Below, one piece after another: positions 43,619 to 54,300 of a stretch of 64,000 bases of DNA. Source of the stretch: Roseibium album (GTDB taxonomy: Bacteria > Pseudomonadota > Alphaproteobacteria > Rhizobiales > Stappiaceae); the NCBI GenBank assembly GCA_001404055.1, contig CXTY01000005.1:186001-250000 (forward strand). The letters run 5' to 3'. The first letter of the stretch is position 1. Each line of letters begins with the position of its first letter. The notes under the pieces are model-generated. The model ran no database searches, was not told the DNA's origin, and was given only the letters and a program-made list of their open reading frames with translations. Both the position numbers and the translations under genes were made by a program.

Positions 43619-43867
43619 CTACTGTCTGTTGACCGGCGGCCTTAGTAGGTAAACCACCACCCAGACAGGCACGACGATAAAAGCGCCCAGGATCATGTTC
43701 GGGACCGCCCAGTCCCAGAAGTCGAGCAAGTAGATCCAAAGCTGGACCGGGCTGAGGCCAACCGAGCCGAGAATATCTTCAGCACTCACATTGATGAACG
43801 ACAAAGCCGCCCCGACGAGCAACGAAATCACTGCGATCTTGAAAAGGGTCGACAGGAATGGGTACAC
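43619..43867 (-). CDS. Small two-helix membrane protein (DUF6460-like)
   Basis: An 82-residue protein with two hydrophobic helices (LFKIAVISLLVGAALSFI, about 8-25, and MILGAFIVVPVWVVVYLL, about 58-75) separated by SAEDILGSVGLSPVQLWIYLLDFWDWAVPN, and a short tail RPPVNRQ. The arrangement resembles the DUF6460 family of Alphaproteobacteria; I am only moderately sure. Function unknown. It is convergent with the acyltransferase gene. Confidence 0.65.
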   Translation of the reverse strand: MYPFLSTLFKIAVISLLVGAALSFINVSAEDILGSVGLSPVQLWIYLLDFWDWAVPNMILGAFIVVPVWVVVYLLRPPVNRQ

Positions 43868-44135
43868 GGGTGGTTGTTGCTCTCAGTTCATTCATTCGTA
43901 CACGGCTATTGATGAAGCCGTCGCGCACTACAAACTACATAACATAATCAACGCCGCAAAATACCGGAAAGACGTCCCGTTTCGTGGTTGATTGCTGACA
44001 GAGTAAACTTGAAAGAAAAAAACTGACACCCAATTCATGTTTTTCGCTGCAGTGCGGCAAAGATCTCTTGACCAGCGGAAAACAAACGGCGAATGTGCCC
44101 GGCACGCACCTTGCGGTCTTAAACGGGAGTGAAAC

Positions 44136-44831
44136 ATGAACAAAATATATCCGGACGCAAAGGCTGCCCTGGAAGGGCTGACTTTCGACGGTATGACTGT
44201 GATGGCTGGCGGGTTCGGCCTCTGCGGCATTCCGGAGAACCTGATCGTAGCTCTTCGGGATTCCGGAGCACAGAACGTCACAGCCATTTCCAACAACGCC
44301 GGCATTGATGACTTTGGGCTTGGACTTCTGCTGCAGACACGCCAGATCAAGAAGATGGTGTCTTCCTATGTTGGCGAGAACGCAACCTTTGAAAAGCAGT
44401 ATCTGAATGGTGAGCTTGAGCTGGAGTTCAATCCGCAAGGTACCCTGGCCGAGCGTATTCGCGCAGGCGGTGCTGGAATACCGGGTTTTTACACCAAAAC
44501 CGGTGTCGGAACGCTTATTGCTGAAGGCAAGGAGCACAAGGATTTCAACGGCGAAACCTACATCATGGAAACCGGCTTGGTTGCTGATGTCTCTCTCGTC
44601 AAGGCCTGGAAGGCCGACAAGGAAGGCAATCTGATCTACCGCAAGACCGCACGTAACTTCAATCCGATGATGGCAACTGCCGGCAAGACCTGTGTTGTTG
44701 AAGTGGAAGAGATCGTCGAAGTCGGCGAGCTTGACCCGGACAACATCCACACAGCGGGAATTTTCGTCGACAGGATCATCGTCGGCAATCATGAAAAACG
44801 TATCGAAAAACGCACCACGCGCGAAGCTTGA
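44136..44831 (+). CDS. scoA: 3-oxoacid CoA-transferase, subunit A
   Basis: A 231-residue alpha subunit of succinyl-CoA:3-ketoacid CoA-transferase, which activates acetoacetate with succinyl-CoA. Motifs: [19 protein letters not shown] (CoA-binding loop, about 18-36), [15 protein letters not shown], and [19 protein letters not shown]. Start behind GGGAGTG. The subunit B gene follows after 12 nt. Phasins elsewhere in the window suggest the cell stores polyhydroxybutyrate, for which this enzyme recycles acetoacetate. Confidence 0.93.
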   Translation: MNKIYPDAKAALEGLTFDGMTVMAGGFGLCGIPENLIVALRDSGAQNVTAISNNAGIDDFGLGLLLQTRQIKKMVSSYVGENATFEKQYLNGELELEFNPQGTLAERIRAGGAGIPGFYTKTGVGTLIAEGKEHKDFNGETYIMETGLVADVSLVKAWKADKEGNLIYRKTARNFNPMMATAGKTCVVEVEEIVEVGELDPDNIHTAGIFVDRIIVGNHEKRIEKRTTREA

Positions 44832-44843
44832 GGAGGACACATC

Positions 44844-45470
44844 ATGGCCTGGACACGCGATGATATGGCTAAGCGCGCAGCGCAAGAGCTTGAAGACGGA
44901 TTTTACGTAAACCTGGGCATCGGCATTCCGACCCTTGTTTCCAACTACATTCCGGACGGCGTTCATGTGACGCTGCAGTCGGAAAACGGCATGCTTGGCA
45001 TGGGCCCGTTTCCGACCGACGATGAAGTTGATGCGGACCTGATCAACGCAGGCAAGCAGACCATCACCGAACTGCCGCAGACGAGCTACTTCTCTTCAGC
45101 CGACAGCTTCGGCATGATCCGTGGTGGCCACATCGATCTTTCCATCCTGGGCGCCATGGAAGTTGCCGAGTCAGGCGATCTTGCCAACTGGATGATCCCG
45201 GGAAAGATGGTCAAGGGCATGGGCGGTGCCATGGATCTGGTAGCCGGTGTCAAACGGGTCGTGGTGATCATGGATCACACGTCCAAGGCAGGCGACCCGA
45301 AGCTTCTGAAGGAATGCTCGCTTCCTTTGACAGGTGTTGGGTGTGTTGATCGGATCATCACCAACTTCGGAGTTTTCGATGTTGCTGAAGGCGGATTGAA
45401 AGTTGTCGAGCTGGCACCCGATGTGACGCTCGATGAAGTCAAGGAAAAAACCCAGGCAACGGTGATCTAA
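44844..45470 (+). CDS. scoB: 3-oxoacid CoA-transferase, subunit B
   Basis: A 208-residue beta subunit. The catalytic Glu that forms the CoA thioester is in [12 protein letters not shown] (about residue 46). Also seen are [32 protein letters not shown], and the end region [21 protein letters not shown]. Start 44844 behind GAGGAGG, 12 nt after scoA. A terminator lies 50 nt downstream. Confidence 0.94.
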   Translation: MAWTRDDMAKRAAQELEDGFYVNLGIGIPTLVSNYIPDGVHVTLQSENGMLGMGPFPTDDEVDADLINAGKQTITELPQTSYFSSADSFGMIRGGHIDLSILGAMEVAESGDLANWMIPGKMVKGMGGAMDLVAGVKRVVVIMDHTSKAGDPKLLKECSLPLTGVGCVDRIITNFGVFDVAEGGLKVVELAPDVTLDEVKEKTQATVI

Positions 45471-45519
45471 TCAAGCTGAATATTTCATTCAGCGTTCGCT
45501 CTGTGACATTCAAGATTGA

Positions 45520-45549
45520 GGCGACTGCACCTGGTGTGGTCGCCTTTTT
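45520..45549 (+). terminator. Terminator of scoAB
   Basis: GGCGAC (45520-45525), a 13-nt apex that includes an ACC/GGT pair, GTCGCC (45539-45544), then five Ts. Confidence 0.8.
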
Positions 45550-45561
45550 CTATTACCGTTT

Positions 45562-47388
45562 TTATTCTGCAGCTGCGTTTTCCTGGCGCTCCGAGACAGG
45601 TCTGATTGCGGGAAATTCTTTCTCGGTAAGTGTTTCATTCGCGAGCAACAGTTCAGCTCCCTGGTCGAGCTCTTTCCTGTGGTCGTTCAACAGGTCCTTG
45701 GCGCGTGTGAAAGCGGCTTCAACACGTATCTTGATGGCCAGATCAATTTCCCGCTGTGTCTCTTCCGAGACCTCGGCAACATCTCCGGCTGGCTGACCTA
45801 GAAAATTCTGGCGTTGTGTTGAGTACGCCCGATTGCCGAGCGAAGCTTCCATGCCGTAGCGCATGACCATGTCTCGCGCGACTTCGGTGACTTTTTGCAG
45901 GTCATCCGAAGCGCCAGTTGAGATCTCGTCAAATACGATCTCCTCTGCTGCCCGGCCGCCCATCAGAACAGCCATGCGGTTTTCCAGATCCCGCGTGGAC
46001 AGAAGAAACCGGTCTTCGGTGGGGCGTTGCATCGTATAACCCAGGGCACCGATCCCACGCGGAATGATCGAGATTTTGTGCACTGGGTCACATCCCTCGA
46101 GGTTAGCGGCAACGAGCGCATGACCAATTTCATGAAACGCAACGGTCCTGCGTTCTTTTTCAGAAAGGATCCTGCTGCGTTTTTCAAGCCCGGCCACCAC
46201 CCGCTCAACGGCTTCGTTGAAGTCCTGCTGAGTTACTTTTTCGGCATTGCGCCGGGTGGCGAGTAGGGCTGCTTCATTGACAAGGGTTGCGAGGTCCGCG
46301 CCGGAAAAACCAGTGGTGAGCTGCGCTACCTGATCGAGGTCCATAGCCGGATCGAGTTCAATATTCTTGGCGTGGACATCGAGGATCGCACGACGGCCGG
46401 ACTTGTCCGGGCGATCGACCAGAACCTGGCGATCAAAACGGCCAGCACGCAGTAGGGCAGGGTCCAGAATTTCAGGTCGGTTGGTGGCTGCCAGCAAGAT
46501 GATGCCGCTGGAGGTGTCAAATCCGTCGAGCTCTGTCAGAAGCTGATTGAGCGTTTGTTCTTTTTCATCGTTGGTTCCCATTGGACCGCTCGAGCGTGCC
46601 CGACCGAGCGCATCGAGCTCGTCGATGAAGATGATCGCTGGAGCCGCCTTGCGCGCTTGCTCAAAGAGATCGCGAACGCGGGCGGCGCCAACACCGACAA
46701 ACATTTCAACGAACTCGGATCCGGAAATGGAAAAGAAGGCGACGCCGGCTTCTCCTGCAACAGCCCTGGCCAGTAACGTCTTGCCCGTACCTGGAGGGCC
46801 AACCAACAAGATACCTTTCGGCATATGCGCGCCAAGTCGACCGTAAGATTTGGGATCCTTCAGAAAATCCACGACCTCGACCAATTCGCGCTTGGCTTCC
46901 TCAACGCCGGCGACGTTCTCGAAAGTCACGTTCACATCAGTTTCGACATAAACTTTGGCTTTGGATTTGCCGACGGTCATCATTCCGCCCAGGCCCTGCT
47001 TTTCCGCAAAGCGCCGGATGAAGAACATCCACAGGCCAAAGAGAAGAAGAACGGGCAGAATCCAGGATAAAATGTCCTTGATAAAGGTACTTTGAACCAC
47101 CCCGGTGAACTTGACGTCGTACTTGCTCAGCTCATCCGCCAAAGGGATCTCTACGCGCGTCGTGATGAAATACTGTTTGCCGTCCTTCAAGGGCTTCTTG
47201 AACTTGCCCTCGATGGTGTTTTCCTTGACGGAGATCTCCTCAATTTTCTTGTCTTTGAGGTATTGCTCAAACTGGCTGTAGGGTATGGGCTCGACGGTTT
47301 TATAAGTCGTCCACCAGCTCTGGAACATCAGCACCATCATCATTGCGATGAAGGCGTACCAAAGATTGATCTGGTGTTTCTTATCCAT
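45562..47388 (-). CDS. ftsH: FtsH-family AAA+ metalloprotease, probably an accessory copy
   Basis: Membrane-bound ATP-dependent zinc protease, 608 residues. Helices at about 9-24 and 104-124 flank a periplasmic domain. Walker A GPPGTGKT (197-204), Walker [10 protein letters not shown] (252-260), second region of homology [20 protein letters not shown], zinc motif HEIGH (419-423). The N-terminus ([19 protein letters not shown]) and the context, away from tilS or folP, suggest a second, accessory FtsH rather than the housekeeping one. It lies 89 nt downstream of an iron-permease gene on the same strand. Confidence 0.9.
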   Translation of the reverse strand: MDKKHQINLWYAFIAMMMVLMFQSWWTTYKTVEPIPYSQFEQYLKDKKIEEISVKENTIEGKFKKPLKDGKQYFITTRVEIPLADELSKYDVKFTGVVQSTFIKDILSWILPVLLLFGLWMFFIRRFAEKQGLGGMMTVGKSKAKVYVETDVNVTFENVAGVEEAKRELVEVVDFLKDPKSYGRLGAHMPKGILLVGPPGTGKTLLARAVAGEAGVAFFSISGSEFVEMFVGVGAARVRDLFEQARKAAPAIIFIDELDALGRARSSGPMGTNDEKEQTLNQLLTELDGFDTSSGIILLAATNRPEILDPALLRAGRFDRQVLVDRPDKSGRRAILDVHAKNIELDPAMDLDQVAQLTTGFSGADLATLVNEAALLATRRNAEKVTQQDFNEAVERVVAGLEKRSRILSEKERRTVAFHEIGHALVAANLEGCDPVHKISIIPRGIGALGYTMQRPTEDRFLLSTRDLENRMAVLMGGRAAEEIVFDEISTGASDDLQKVTEVARDMVMRYGMEASLGNRAYSTQRQNFLGQPAGDVAEVSEETQREIDLAIKIRVEAAFTRAKDLLNDHRKELDQGAELLLANETLTEKEFPAIRPVSERQENAAAE

Positions 47389-47477
47389 GGAAATTCTGTC
47401 CTGAGAATAAACTGAGCAATGGGGTAATTGGTACGATTTGACTGGATCGTGTCAAGGCAATCAAACGCTTCAGTGGC

Positions 47478-49166
47478 TCAAGCGGCAACATCGGATTGCC
47501 GCTTGGACTGTTTCGTCCGGAAAGAAGAGGCACTCGAGCGAGCGAGATAAATCACCGGGATCAGCCCAACCAGGACGATTGCCAGCGAAGGCAGAGCAGC
47601 CTCCTCGAAGGCTTCCCGGGAGGCGGCTTCAAAGACAGTGGTTGCAAGCGTATCGAAATTGAAGGGACGCAGCAGGATCGTTGCGGGTAGTTCCTTCATG
47701 CAATCGACAAAACTGAGCAGTGCGGCAGATAGCAAGACTGGTTTTAAGATGGGCAAATGAACCTGCGTCAGTGTCTGGCCGCTGTTACGTCCAAGCGTTC
47801 TGGCTGCCATATCCAGATGTGGCGAGATCTTGCCAAATCCACCTTCTACCTGACCGTAGGAAACTGCGAGAAACCGCACGACATAGGCATAAACCAGACC
47901 CGTTCCGCTGCCCAGAAGCAACAAACCCGTGTTGATCCCAAACCAGGCTTCCATGTGAGCATCGAGATAATTGTCGAAACGCGCCATCGGGATGAGAATG
48001 CCGATCGCCAGGACCGTGCCGGGAATGGCATAGCCAATCGAGGCGAGTCGAACTGCTGCCTTCAAAGGACCGCTGTTGTTGAGGCGGAGCGCGTAGGCCA
48101 GCGAAACGGAAATAATAACGGTCAAAAGTGCTGCCGCGGCGGCCAGGCTGAAACTGTTCCAGACGGTTTCAACAAAGCCAGTTGTGAAAATGTCATCTAG
48201 CCGACGGCTCGCCCTGTCGGCCAGCAGTAGGCCCGGGACGACAAAGCCCACAAAAATCGGCAGACAACATAACAGTAACGCAAAACCAGCCGGTACTCCC
48301 TTGAGATCAAACCGTGTCGGTGGACGGTGTTTGGAACCGCCGCCGCTGTCAAAACGCTGTTTTCGGCGGCCGAACCGTTCCAACCAGAGCAGCACAAGAA
48401 CCACAACCAGCATTGCAAGCGCGAGCTGTGCTGCGCCGCCAAGGCTCGAGCGGTTGAGCCAGATGTCGTAGACGGAGAAAGTCAGCGTCTTCACACCAAA
48501 AAATGTGACTGCGCCAATATCATTCAGGCACTCCATCAGCGCCAGGGATATGCCGATGGCTGTCGCTGGTCTGGCAAGCGGAAGAGCGATACGGAAGAAA
48601 AGTCCGTAAGGCGACGCACCAAGCGTGCGCGACACATCGAGTGTGGAGGCGGACTGGATCAGGAAACTCGCCCGCGTGGTGAGATAGACATAAGGGTAGA
48701 GCACCGCACCCATCACGAAGATCGCACCGCCAAGGGATCGGATCTCTGGAAACCAGTAGTCTCGCGATGTCTGGAAGCCAAAGATTGCACGAATGAAGCT
48801 TTGAACTGGCCCGGTGTAGTCAAGAACTTCTACATAGGCGAACGCAACGATATAGGTCGGGACCGCAAGTGGAACCAGCAAGGCCCAATCCAGGATCCTG
48901 CGTCCCGGAAAATTGCACATGGTCACAAGCCAGGCGGTGACAACCCCGGTAATCCCTGTGCTCAGACCGACACCAAGCATCAGCAGCAGCGTGGTTTGCA
49001 GAGAGCCAGGCAAAACCGTCAGAAATAAATGTCCCCAGACATCCGCCGTTGGCTCAAACGCAAGCCAGGCGATGGCCGCAACAGGAAGCAACACCAGCGT
49101 TGCAATCAACAACGCGGCGAATTGCCAGAAGCGATCAATGATGGTGAGGGAGGGCGTGCGCAGCAA
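47478..49166 (-). CDS. Iron(III) ABC transporter, fused-pair permease
   Basis: A 562-residue inner-membrane permease of the FbpB/SfuB type, formed by two homologous permease halves (about 12 helices). Each half has an EAA-like loop: SASTLDVSRTLGASPYGLFFRIALPLARP in the first, PHLDMAARTLGRNSGQTLTQVHLPILKP in the second. It follows the iron-binding protein gene, with a terminator between. No ATPase gene adjoins; the next gene is ftsH. Confidence 0.9.
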   Translation of the reverse strand: MLRTPSLTIIDRFWQFAALLIATLVLLPVAAIAWLAFEPTADVWGHLFLTVLPGSLQTTLLLMLGVGLSTGITGVVTAWLVTMCNFPGRRILDWALLVPLAVPTYIVAFAYVEVLDYTGPVQSFIRAIFGFQTSRDYWFPEIRSLGGAIFVMGAVLYPYVYLTTRASFLIQSASTLDVSRTLGASPYGLFFRIALPLARPATAIGISLALMECLNDIGAVTFFGVKTLTFSVYDIWLNRSSLGGAAQLALAMLVVVLVLLWLERFGRRKQRFDSGGGSKHRPPTRFDLKGVPAGFALLLCCLPIFVGFVVPGLLLADRASRRLDDIFTTGFVETVWNSFSLAAAAALLTVIISVSLAYALRLNNSGPLKAAVRLASIGYAIPGTVLAIGILIPMARFDNYLDAHMEAWFGINTGLLLLGSGTGLVYAYVVRFLAVSYGQVEGGFGKISPHLDMAARTLGRNSGQTLTQVHLPILKPVLLSAALLSFVDCMKELPATILLRPFNFDTLATTVFEAASREAFEEAALPSLAIVLVGLIPVIYLARSSASSFRTKQSKRQSDVAA

Positions 49167-49228
49167 GGCCGGTCTTTAACTGTTCAATTTGCGGTGCAGA
49201 AGCACTAACGGCAATTGCCGGAAAATGC

Positions 49229-49258
49229 AAAAAAAGCGCCGCTGCGGGCGGCGCTTTT
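49229..49258 (-). terminator. Terminator between iron-binding protein and permease genes
   Basis: Minus-strand AAAAGCGCCGC, loop CCGCA, GCGGCGCTTTT (49258-49232), with Ts continuing to 49229. Perfect 11-bp stem. It should end most transcripts after the binding-protein gene. Confidence 0.85.
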
Positions 49259-49282
49259 CCTTGATTTGACTTGAGCGCCTGC

Positions 49283-50326
49283 TTAGGAAGCCGGGCCGTT
49301 GTCAAAACCAACCCTGTCGACCAACTCACTGGCTGTCTTCCGATTGTTTGCGATATCGGCTAGAGGCAGCGTATCCGGCTTCAATTCACCCCAGCTGCTG
49401 ACGCGCTCGGAGGCTTCGACACCTGGTGTAACTGGATATTCAAAGTTGGTTTCAGCGTAGATTTTCTGGGCTTCCGCAGAGGTCAGAAACTCGATCAGCT
49501 TTACGGCGTTGTCCTTGTTCGGCGCGTTTTTGGCCAGAACAACACCCGCCAGATTCACGTGGCTGCCACGGTCTTCAACATTTGGGAAAAGAATGCGAAC
49601 CGACGATGCCCATTCTTTCTGTTCCGGCTCTTTGTCGTTGGTTTCCATCTTGCCCATGTAATAGGTGTTGCCGATGGAAATGTCGCATTCGCCTGCGAAG
49701 ATGGATTTAACCTGAGCCCGATCGTTGCCAGCCGGCTTGCGGGCAAGGTTGTCACGAACACCTGCGAGCCATTCTTCGGTTTCCTCGGCGCCGTGGTGGG
49801 CGACCATGGAAGCGATCAGGCCAATTGTGTAAACATGTTGGCCTGAACGGGTGCAGATGCGGCCCCTCCATTTAGGGTCGGCCAACTCTTCGTACGTAAT
49901 GCTGTCCTGATCGACACGATCCCTTGATGCATAGATAACGCGTGCGCGATTGGTCAAGCCAACCCAATGGCCTTCCGGGTCGCGGTATTGAGACGGGATG
50001 TTTTCATTTACGACGTCGGAGACGACCGGCTGCGTGATGCCGAGCTTTTTGGCTCCATCAAGACGCCCGATATCAACCGTCAGCAGAACGTCTGCAGGAG
50101 AATTGGCTCCTTCAGCTGCGATCCGTTCGCCCAGACCTTTTTTTGCATAGATCACGTTAGCCTTGACGCCGGTTTCGCCAGTGAAGGCATCCAGCAGCGG
50201 CTGGATCAGGAATGGCTGGCGATAGGAGTAGATGTTTACATCACCATCAGCGGAAGCCGGCGCAGCTACAAAAGCTGCAGTGGTCAGAGCAAAAGCACCG
50301 GTAAGGGCACGAAGTGTCGAACGCAT
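49283..50326 (-). CDS. Iron(III) ABC transporter, periplasmic binding protein
   Basis: A 347-residue FbpA/FutA-type receptor. Signal peptide MRSTLRALTGAFALTTAAFV...ASA, start 50326 behind GGAGAG rather than 12 nt upstream. Mature start DGDVNIYSYRQPFLIQPLL, then VIYAKKGLGERI. The tyrosine pair that binds Fe(III) is in IGNTYYMGKM (about residue 218). It lies upstream of the permease. An Irr/ICE-like element is 114 nt upstream of its start. Confidence 0.92.
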   Translation of the reverse strand: MRSTLRALTGAFALTTAAFVAAPASADGDVNIYSYRQPFLIQPLLDAFTGETGVKANVIYAKKGLGERIAAEGANSPADVLLTVDIGRLDGAKKLGITQPVVSDVVNENIPSQYRDPEGHWVGLTNRARVIYASRDRVDQDSITYEELADPKWRGRICTRSGQHVYTIGLIASMVAHHGAEETEEWLAGVRDNLARKPAGNDRAQVKSIFAGECDISIGNTYYMGKMETNDKEPEQKEWASSVRILFPNVEDRGSHVNLAGVVLAKNAPNKDNAVKLIEFLTSAEAQKIYAETNFEYPVTPGVEASERVSSWGELKPDTLPLADIANNRKTASELVDRVGFDNGPAS

Positions 50327-50439
50327 GGAACTCTCCAAGAGAACTTGTTGATTATTCGCGCCGGCAGAAGGACCGCGGCGCTTGACCGGAATATGTCGCG
50401 AGGAAGAAGGAAAGTCAATAAAGCTAATAAAATCAATAC

Positions 50440-50456
50440 TTTAGAATTATTCAAAA
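50440..50456. promoter_or_regulatory. Candidate Irr (ICE-type) iron-control box
   Basis: TTTAGAATTATTCAAAA matches the dyad TTTAGAA-N3-TTCTAAA known for Irr in Rhizobiales at 13 of 14 arm positions. It is upstream of the iron-binding protein gene in an A+T-rich promoter region. Family knowledge supports iron control; occupancy is inference. Confidence 0.55.
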
Positions 50457-50600
50457 CTAAGTGGAGTTCAAGGCTCCACTATTCCCTTGAAAAGATCAGT
50501 CAAAACAGGAGTTTAATCCTCTACTTTAATCGGATTGGAATATTGCGGCGCAGCAAGTCAGTGATGTTCACGAAAATGTTATCAACAGGTGGAGGGTGTA

Positions 50601-51308
50601 TCAGACCCAGGAAAGAGCCTTTTTGAGAAACGTGGTTCCGCCTTCACGCAGCCATTCTCCGTGCGCAATAATGACCATTTGTGGCTCCCAGGAGAGAATT
50701 CTGTTCCTGCAGCCGCGTGCCTGGCGTCTATTGAAAAATGACAGCCGCCACTCCAGCGGTGCGTAACCCTTGCCTTCGACAATACCCCAAAGCCGCGCGA
50801 TCACCCGTTGCCAGGGTTTCCAGTACTGGTCGAGAAATGAATTTGAAAAATGTTCGCTCAAGTCGGCCAGGATGGCGGTTTGGGAAGCGCGATGAAAGAA
50901 CACAACCTCATCCATCACTGGTGAACCGGCGAAACGGACCATGTCCAGCGCGTTCTCCCACTCAGCTGGGACGAGTTCATCGAGGGCAGATTCAAACGAA
51001 AGGTCAGTCCGCTTGTCAATTGTGCTCTGCGGGCCCCATAGCTTCGCGTTTGGCCAGGCTGATTTCCAGTCCTGCAGAAAAAGATGATGGATCTTGTTGG
51101 GGCTGACGAGATGTGTTGGTTCCCCGAGCGCTTCAATCTTCTGCTTCAAGTCTTCGGACAGCTCAATCGGTGACCAGATCCAAAGATCACCGGAAGGCAG
51201 ACGGACAACGACACAGCGGGTCGGGTAGGCACATGTAAAGAAGGGGACGATGCCCCCTTCAAAAATCCAGATGTTGTCTGCGACCGGAACCGCAGCGCCA
51301 GGTGTCAT
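50601..51308 (-). CDS. DUF4336 family protein
   Basis: A 235-residue cytoplasmic protein. DUF4336 proteins resemble degenerate metallo-beta-lactamase folds. Visible are the opening VADNIWIFEGGIVPFFTCAYPTRCVVVRLPSGDLWIWSPI, the segment HLVSPNKIHHLFLQDWKSAWPNAKLWGP, and the end MVIIAHGEWL. The metallo-beta-lactamase HxHxDH motif is not intact, so hydrolase activity is doubtful. Its ATG overlaps the stop of the large kinase gene upstream by 4 nt, so the two are translationally coupled. Confidence 0.85.
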   Translation of the reverse strand: MTPGAAVPVADNIWIFEGGIVPFFTCAYPTRCVVVRLPSGDLWIWSPIELSEDLKQKIEALGEPTHLVSPNKIHHLFLQDWKSAWPNAKLWGPQSTIDKRTDLSFESALDELVPAEWENALDMVRFAGSPVMDEVVFFHRASQTAILADLSEHFSNSFLDQYWKPWQRVIARLWGIVEGKGYAPLEWRLSFFNRRQARGCRNRILSWEPQMVIIAHGEWLREGGTTFLKKALSWV

Positions 51309-54300
51309 TCGGAAAGAACACGCTGGGTTGGGAAGATGATCTCCACCAGCGTTCCCTGATCCGGCGTTGAGTCGATATGAAAGCTCGCCCTGTTGGCCTC
51401 AACCAGCGCCTTGGTCAGTGGCAATCCGAGACCGGTTCCACCGCCGCGGCTTGCCGTGTGTAACTGGCGGAATGGTTCCAGGGCGGCAGCCAGTTGCTTG
51501 GCGGTCATCCCGGTTCCGGTGTCGCGTACCCTTAGGATGACTTCACCATTGCTTTCCAACGCAGTGGACAGGATGACCTGACCGGCCGACCTGTTGTATT
51601 TGATCGCGTTGGACAGAAGATTGAGAATGATCTGGCGCAAAGAACGCGGATCGGCCACGACGTCCGGCACGGATTCCGGCAGGCTCGCGCGAATGATGAC
51701 CCGTTCCCGGTTGGCCTGTGGCTGCATCAGCGCAACGCATTCGTTGATCACATCGTTCGTCGAGACAGCTGAAAAATTCAGGTCCAGCTTGCCAGCCTCG
51801 ATCTTGGAAAGGTCCAAAAGGTCGTTGATCAGACTCATGATATGCGAGCCGGATGTGCGGATATCTTTCAGGTAATCCTTGTAGCGGTCATTGCCGATCG
51901 GCCCGAAACGCTCTTCCATCATCACTTCCGAAAAGCCGATGATTGCATTGAGCGGCGTGCGTATCTCATGGCTGATCTTGGCCAGGAAATCTGACTTTTG
52001 CGAGCTGGCGTTTTCGGCCTGGCGTTTGGCTTGCGTGAGTTCTTCTTCCGCCGTTTTCCATTGGGTTATGTCACGCAACACAGCGCAATATTTTGCGTCA
52101 TTCTTGCCGCTGGTAATCCGTCCCATGGTCATGAAAAGGGGAATAAGGCCGCCGGTTGGGACTTTCCCGAGCACCTCGCGGCCGTCATTCAAAATGCTGG
52201 CGACCCCGTTACGTGACAACCCGTCAAGATAGTCAGCTGCAGCCCTGTGGCTTTCCGGTGCCAGGAATTCAGTGAATGGTTCACCGATCATGTCGGATCG
52301 GTTGGCGCTGAAAAGAGCTTCAGCGGACCCGTTCACTTTCACGATCGATCCGTGTTGGTCCAGCACCAGAACGCCGTCCGTCGCGGTTTCCAGGATGGTG
52401 TCCATTTCCGCGATCTGATTGCGCGCCCCTTCCAGTTCTTCACGAACCTCAGCAAAGAAATTTGGTGAAGAAGGGGCTTCCAGAGGTGCGGTTGAAGGTT
52501 TGATCACACGCTCAGTGACGGAAATCATCAGGCCCTGGCCTTCGTTCCAGGGAACGGAATGCATGTGCGCGTCAACATTGAGCACACCGCCGTCAGCCAA
52601 ACGTACCTTCATGGTTTCATCGACTTCGTCTTCCAGGCCGATGCCGTAGGGCAGGTCTTCCGTCTCGTCGATGAAAAGGGCCTCAAGGCCACCTGCTTCG
52701 GATAGTGCCTTGGTTGTGTTGTAGCCAAGCAATTTCAAAAGCGCCTTGTTGGCATAGAGCACTTCGCGGTCGCGGACTATTGAGATGCCGATAGGCAGCC
52801 GGTCCAGTAGGCTCGGGTCAATTGGCCCAGCTTCAGGCACTTCTGGGGGAAGCTCGTCAATCTCTTCAATCTCGGGATCTGATGCCTCAAAGTCACCAAG
52901 GTCTCCTTCAAGGCGGGCACCGAGAGCCTCTGCGATCTTGCGGAAAGCCTGTCTCTCTGGACGCGAAAGGCCGGACGTGTCGACTGGAACGACACGCGGT
53001 TTTGCGGTCGCCAGAGGAATGACCTTCCCTGTCGTTTGCTCTGCCGGTTCAGGCGTGTCGTTGTCTATTGCTTCCGCTATCTGGTCTTCATGCTCAAAGG
53101 CAGCGGTTTCTTCAAAGAACTCGCGCTCGTCGTCGGAGCGGTTGTCATCGCTCGCGTCCGTTTCGTCATTAGGTGGCAGATCCGATGAAGACCGAGGGTT
53201 CTCGTTCTCATCGACAGTTTCCAGATTTTCGTTGGCGACCGAAATCTCACTCTCGGACGGTTCGTCCGCATTGTCATTGTCCTGTTTGTCAGTCTGGATT
53301 TCAGAGATCGGTTCTTCTTCCGAAACCGGGGGCTCCTGCGTGTCTTTCAGGCCCTCAGACTTTTCGTCAAAAAGATCAGGCGCTTTCTTTTCAGGCGCGT
53401 TGTAGGACTTTGCCAGTGACTTCACTGCACTTTCGATTTCGGCAGGTTTCAACTCGGCTGGGCCATTGATCCCGACGGGTTCTTCTGTTGAAGTCAGGTG
53501 AACGTCTTCAGCAGCGGCTTCTGATGGAGCCGGTTCTTCGGTGTTCGCCGTCTCTTGAGCATCGGCCTCGCGCGGTTCGTCATCTTCTTCCGCGCCCAAT
53601 GAGGCGCTCTGTTCATTTTTATTGTCCTGACCCAGGTCAACGGTTTCAGTAGTTGTGTCTTTTCCAGCTTCTAGTTCTTCAAGTTTTTGATCGAGGGCTG
53701 CGCCGACAAATTCGGTTTCATCTGGCTGCGTACCAGTATCCTCCAGAGCATCCGGTTTCTCGTCGTCTTCCGGCGTGTCAGTTTTCTCAACAGGATCAGA
53801 CCCGGATTTTCCGGTAAAACGGGCAAGGGAGCCGACAAGAGCAGCCGCGCTTGCGCCGAGGAAGGTTCTTCCAGAAAAGGTGTCTGGCTGGGCTGGCTTC
53901 AGATCTTCAACTGTTTCTTGGGCTTCAGACGCCAATTCGGGTTCTGCTTCAGCCTCTGTGTGTTCCGGCTCTGTCTTGTCTTCTGCAGGTATTTCATCAA
54001 CGGCGTCTTCAATTGGGAGATCTGTCGTCAGCGAACTGTCTGCGTCGGTCTCGCCAAAGTCTTCCCGCACATGGGAAGCCAGCTCATTTTGAACCGCAGC
54101 CTCAGCGGGCTCCTCTGGTGTCTCCAGAGTCTCGGGCGCGGGTTCTGCAGCAAGGGCTTCGTCGAATGCCGCCAGCGCTGGGCTGAGCACAAGTACTTCC
54201 GGCGCGTCGATAGCGTCTGCAGTTCTGCAGACACCAAAGCCGCGATAACCCTCGAATTTGCGATTTCTGTCGAATGCCGGCAGCGCTGCCATATCAACAG

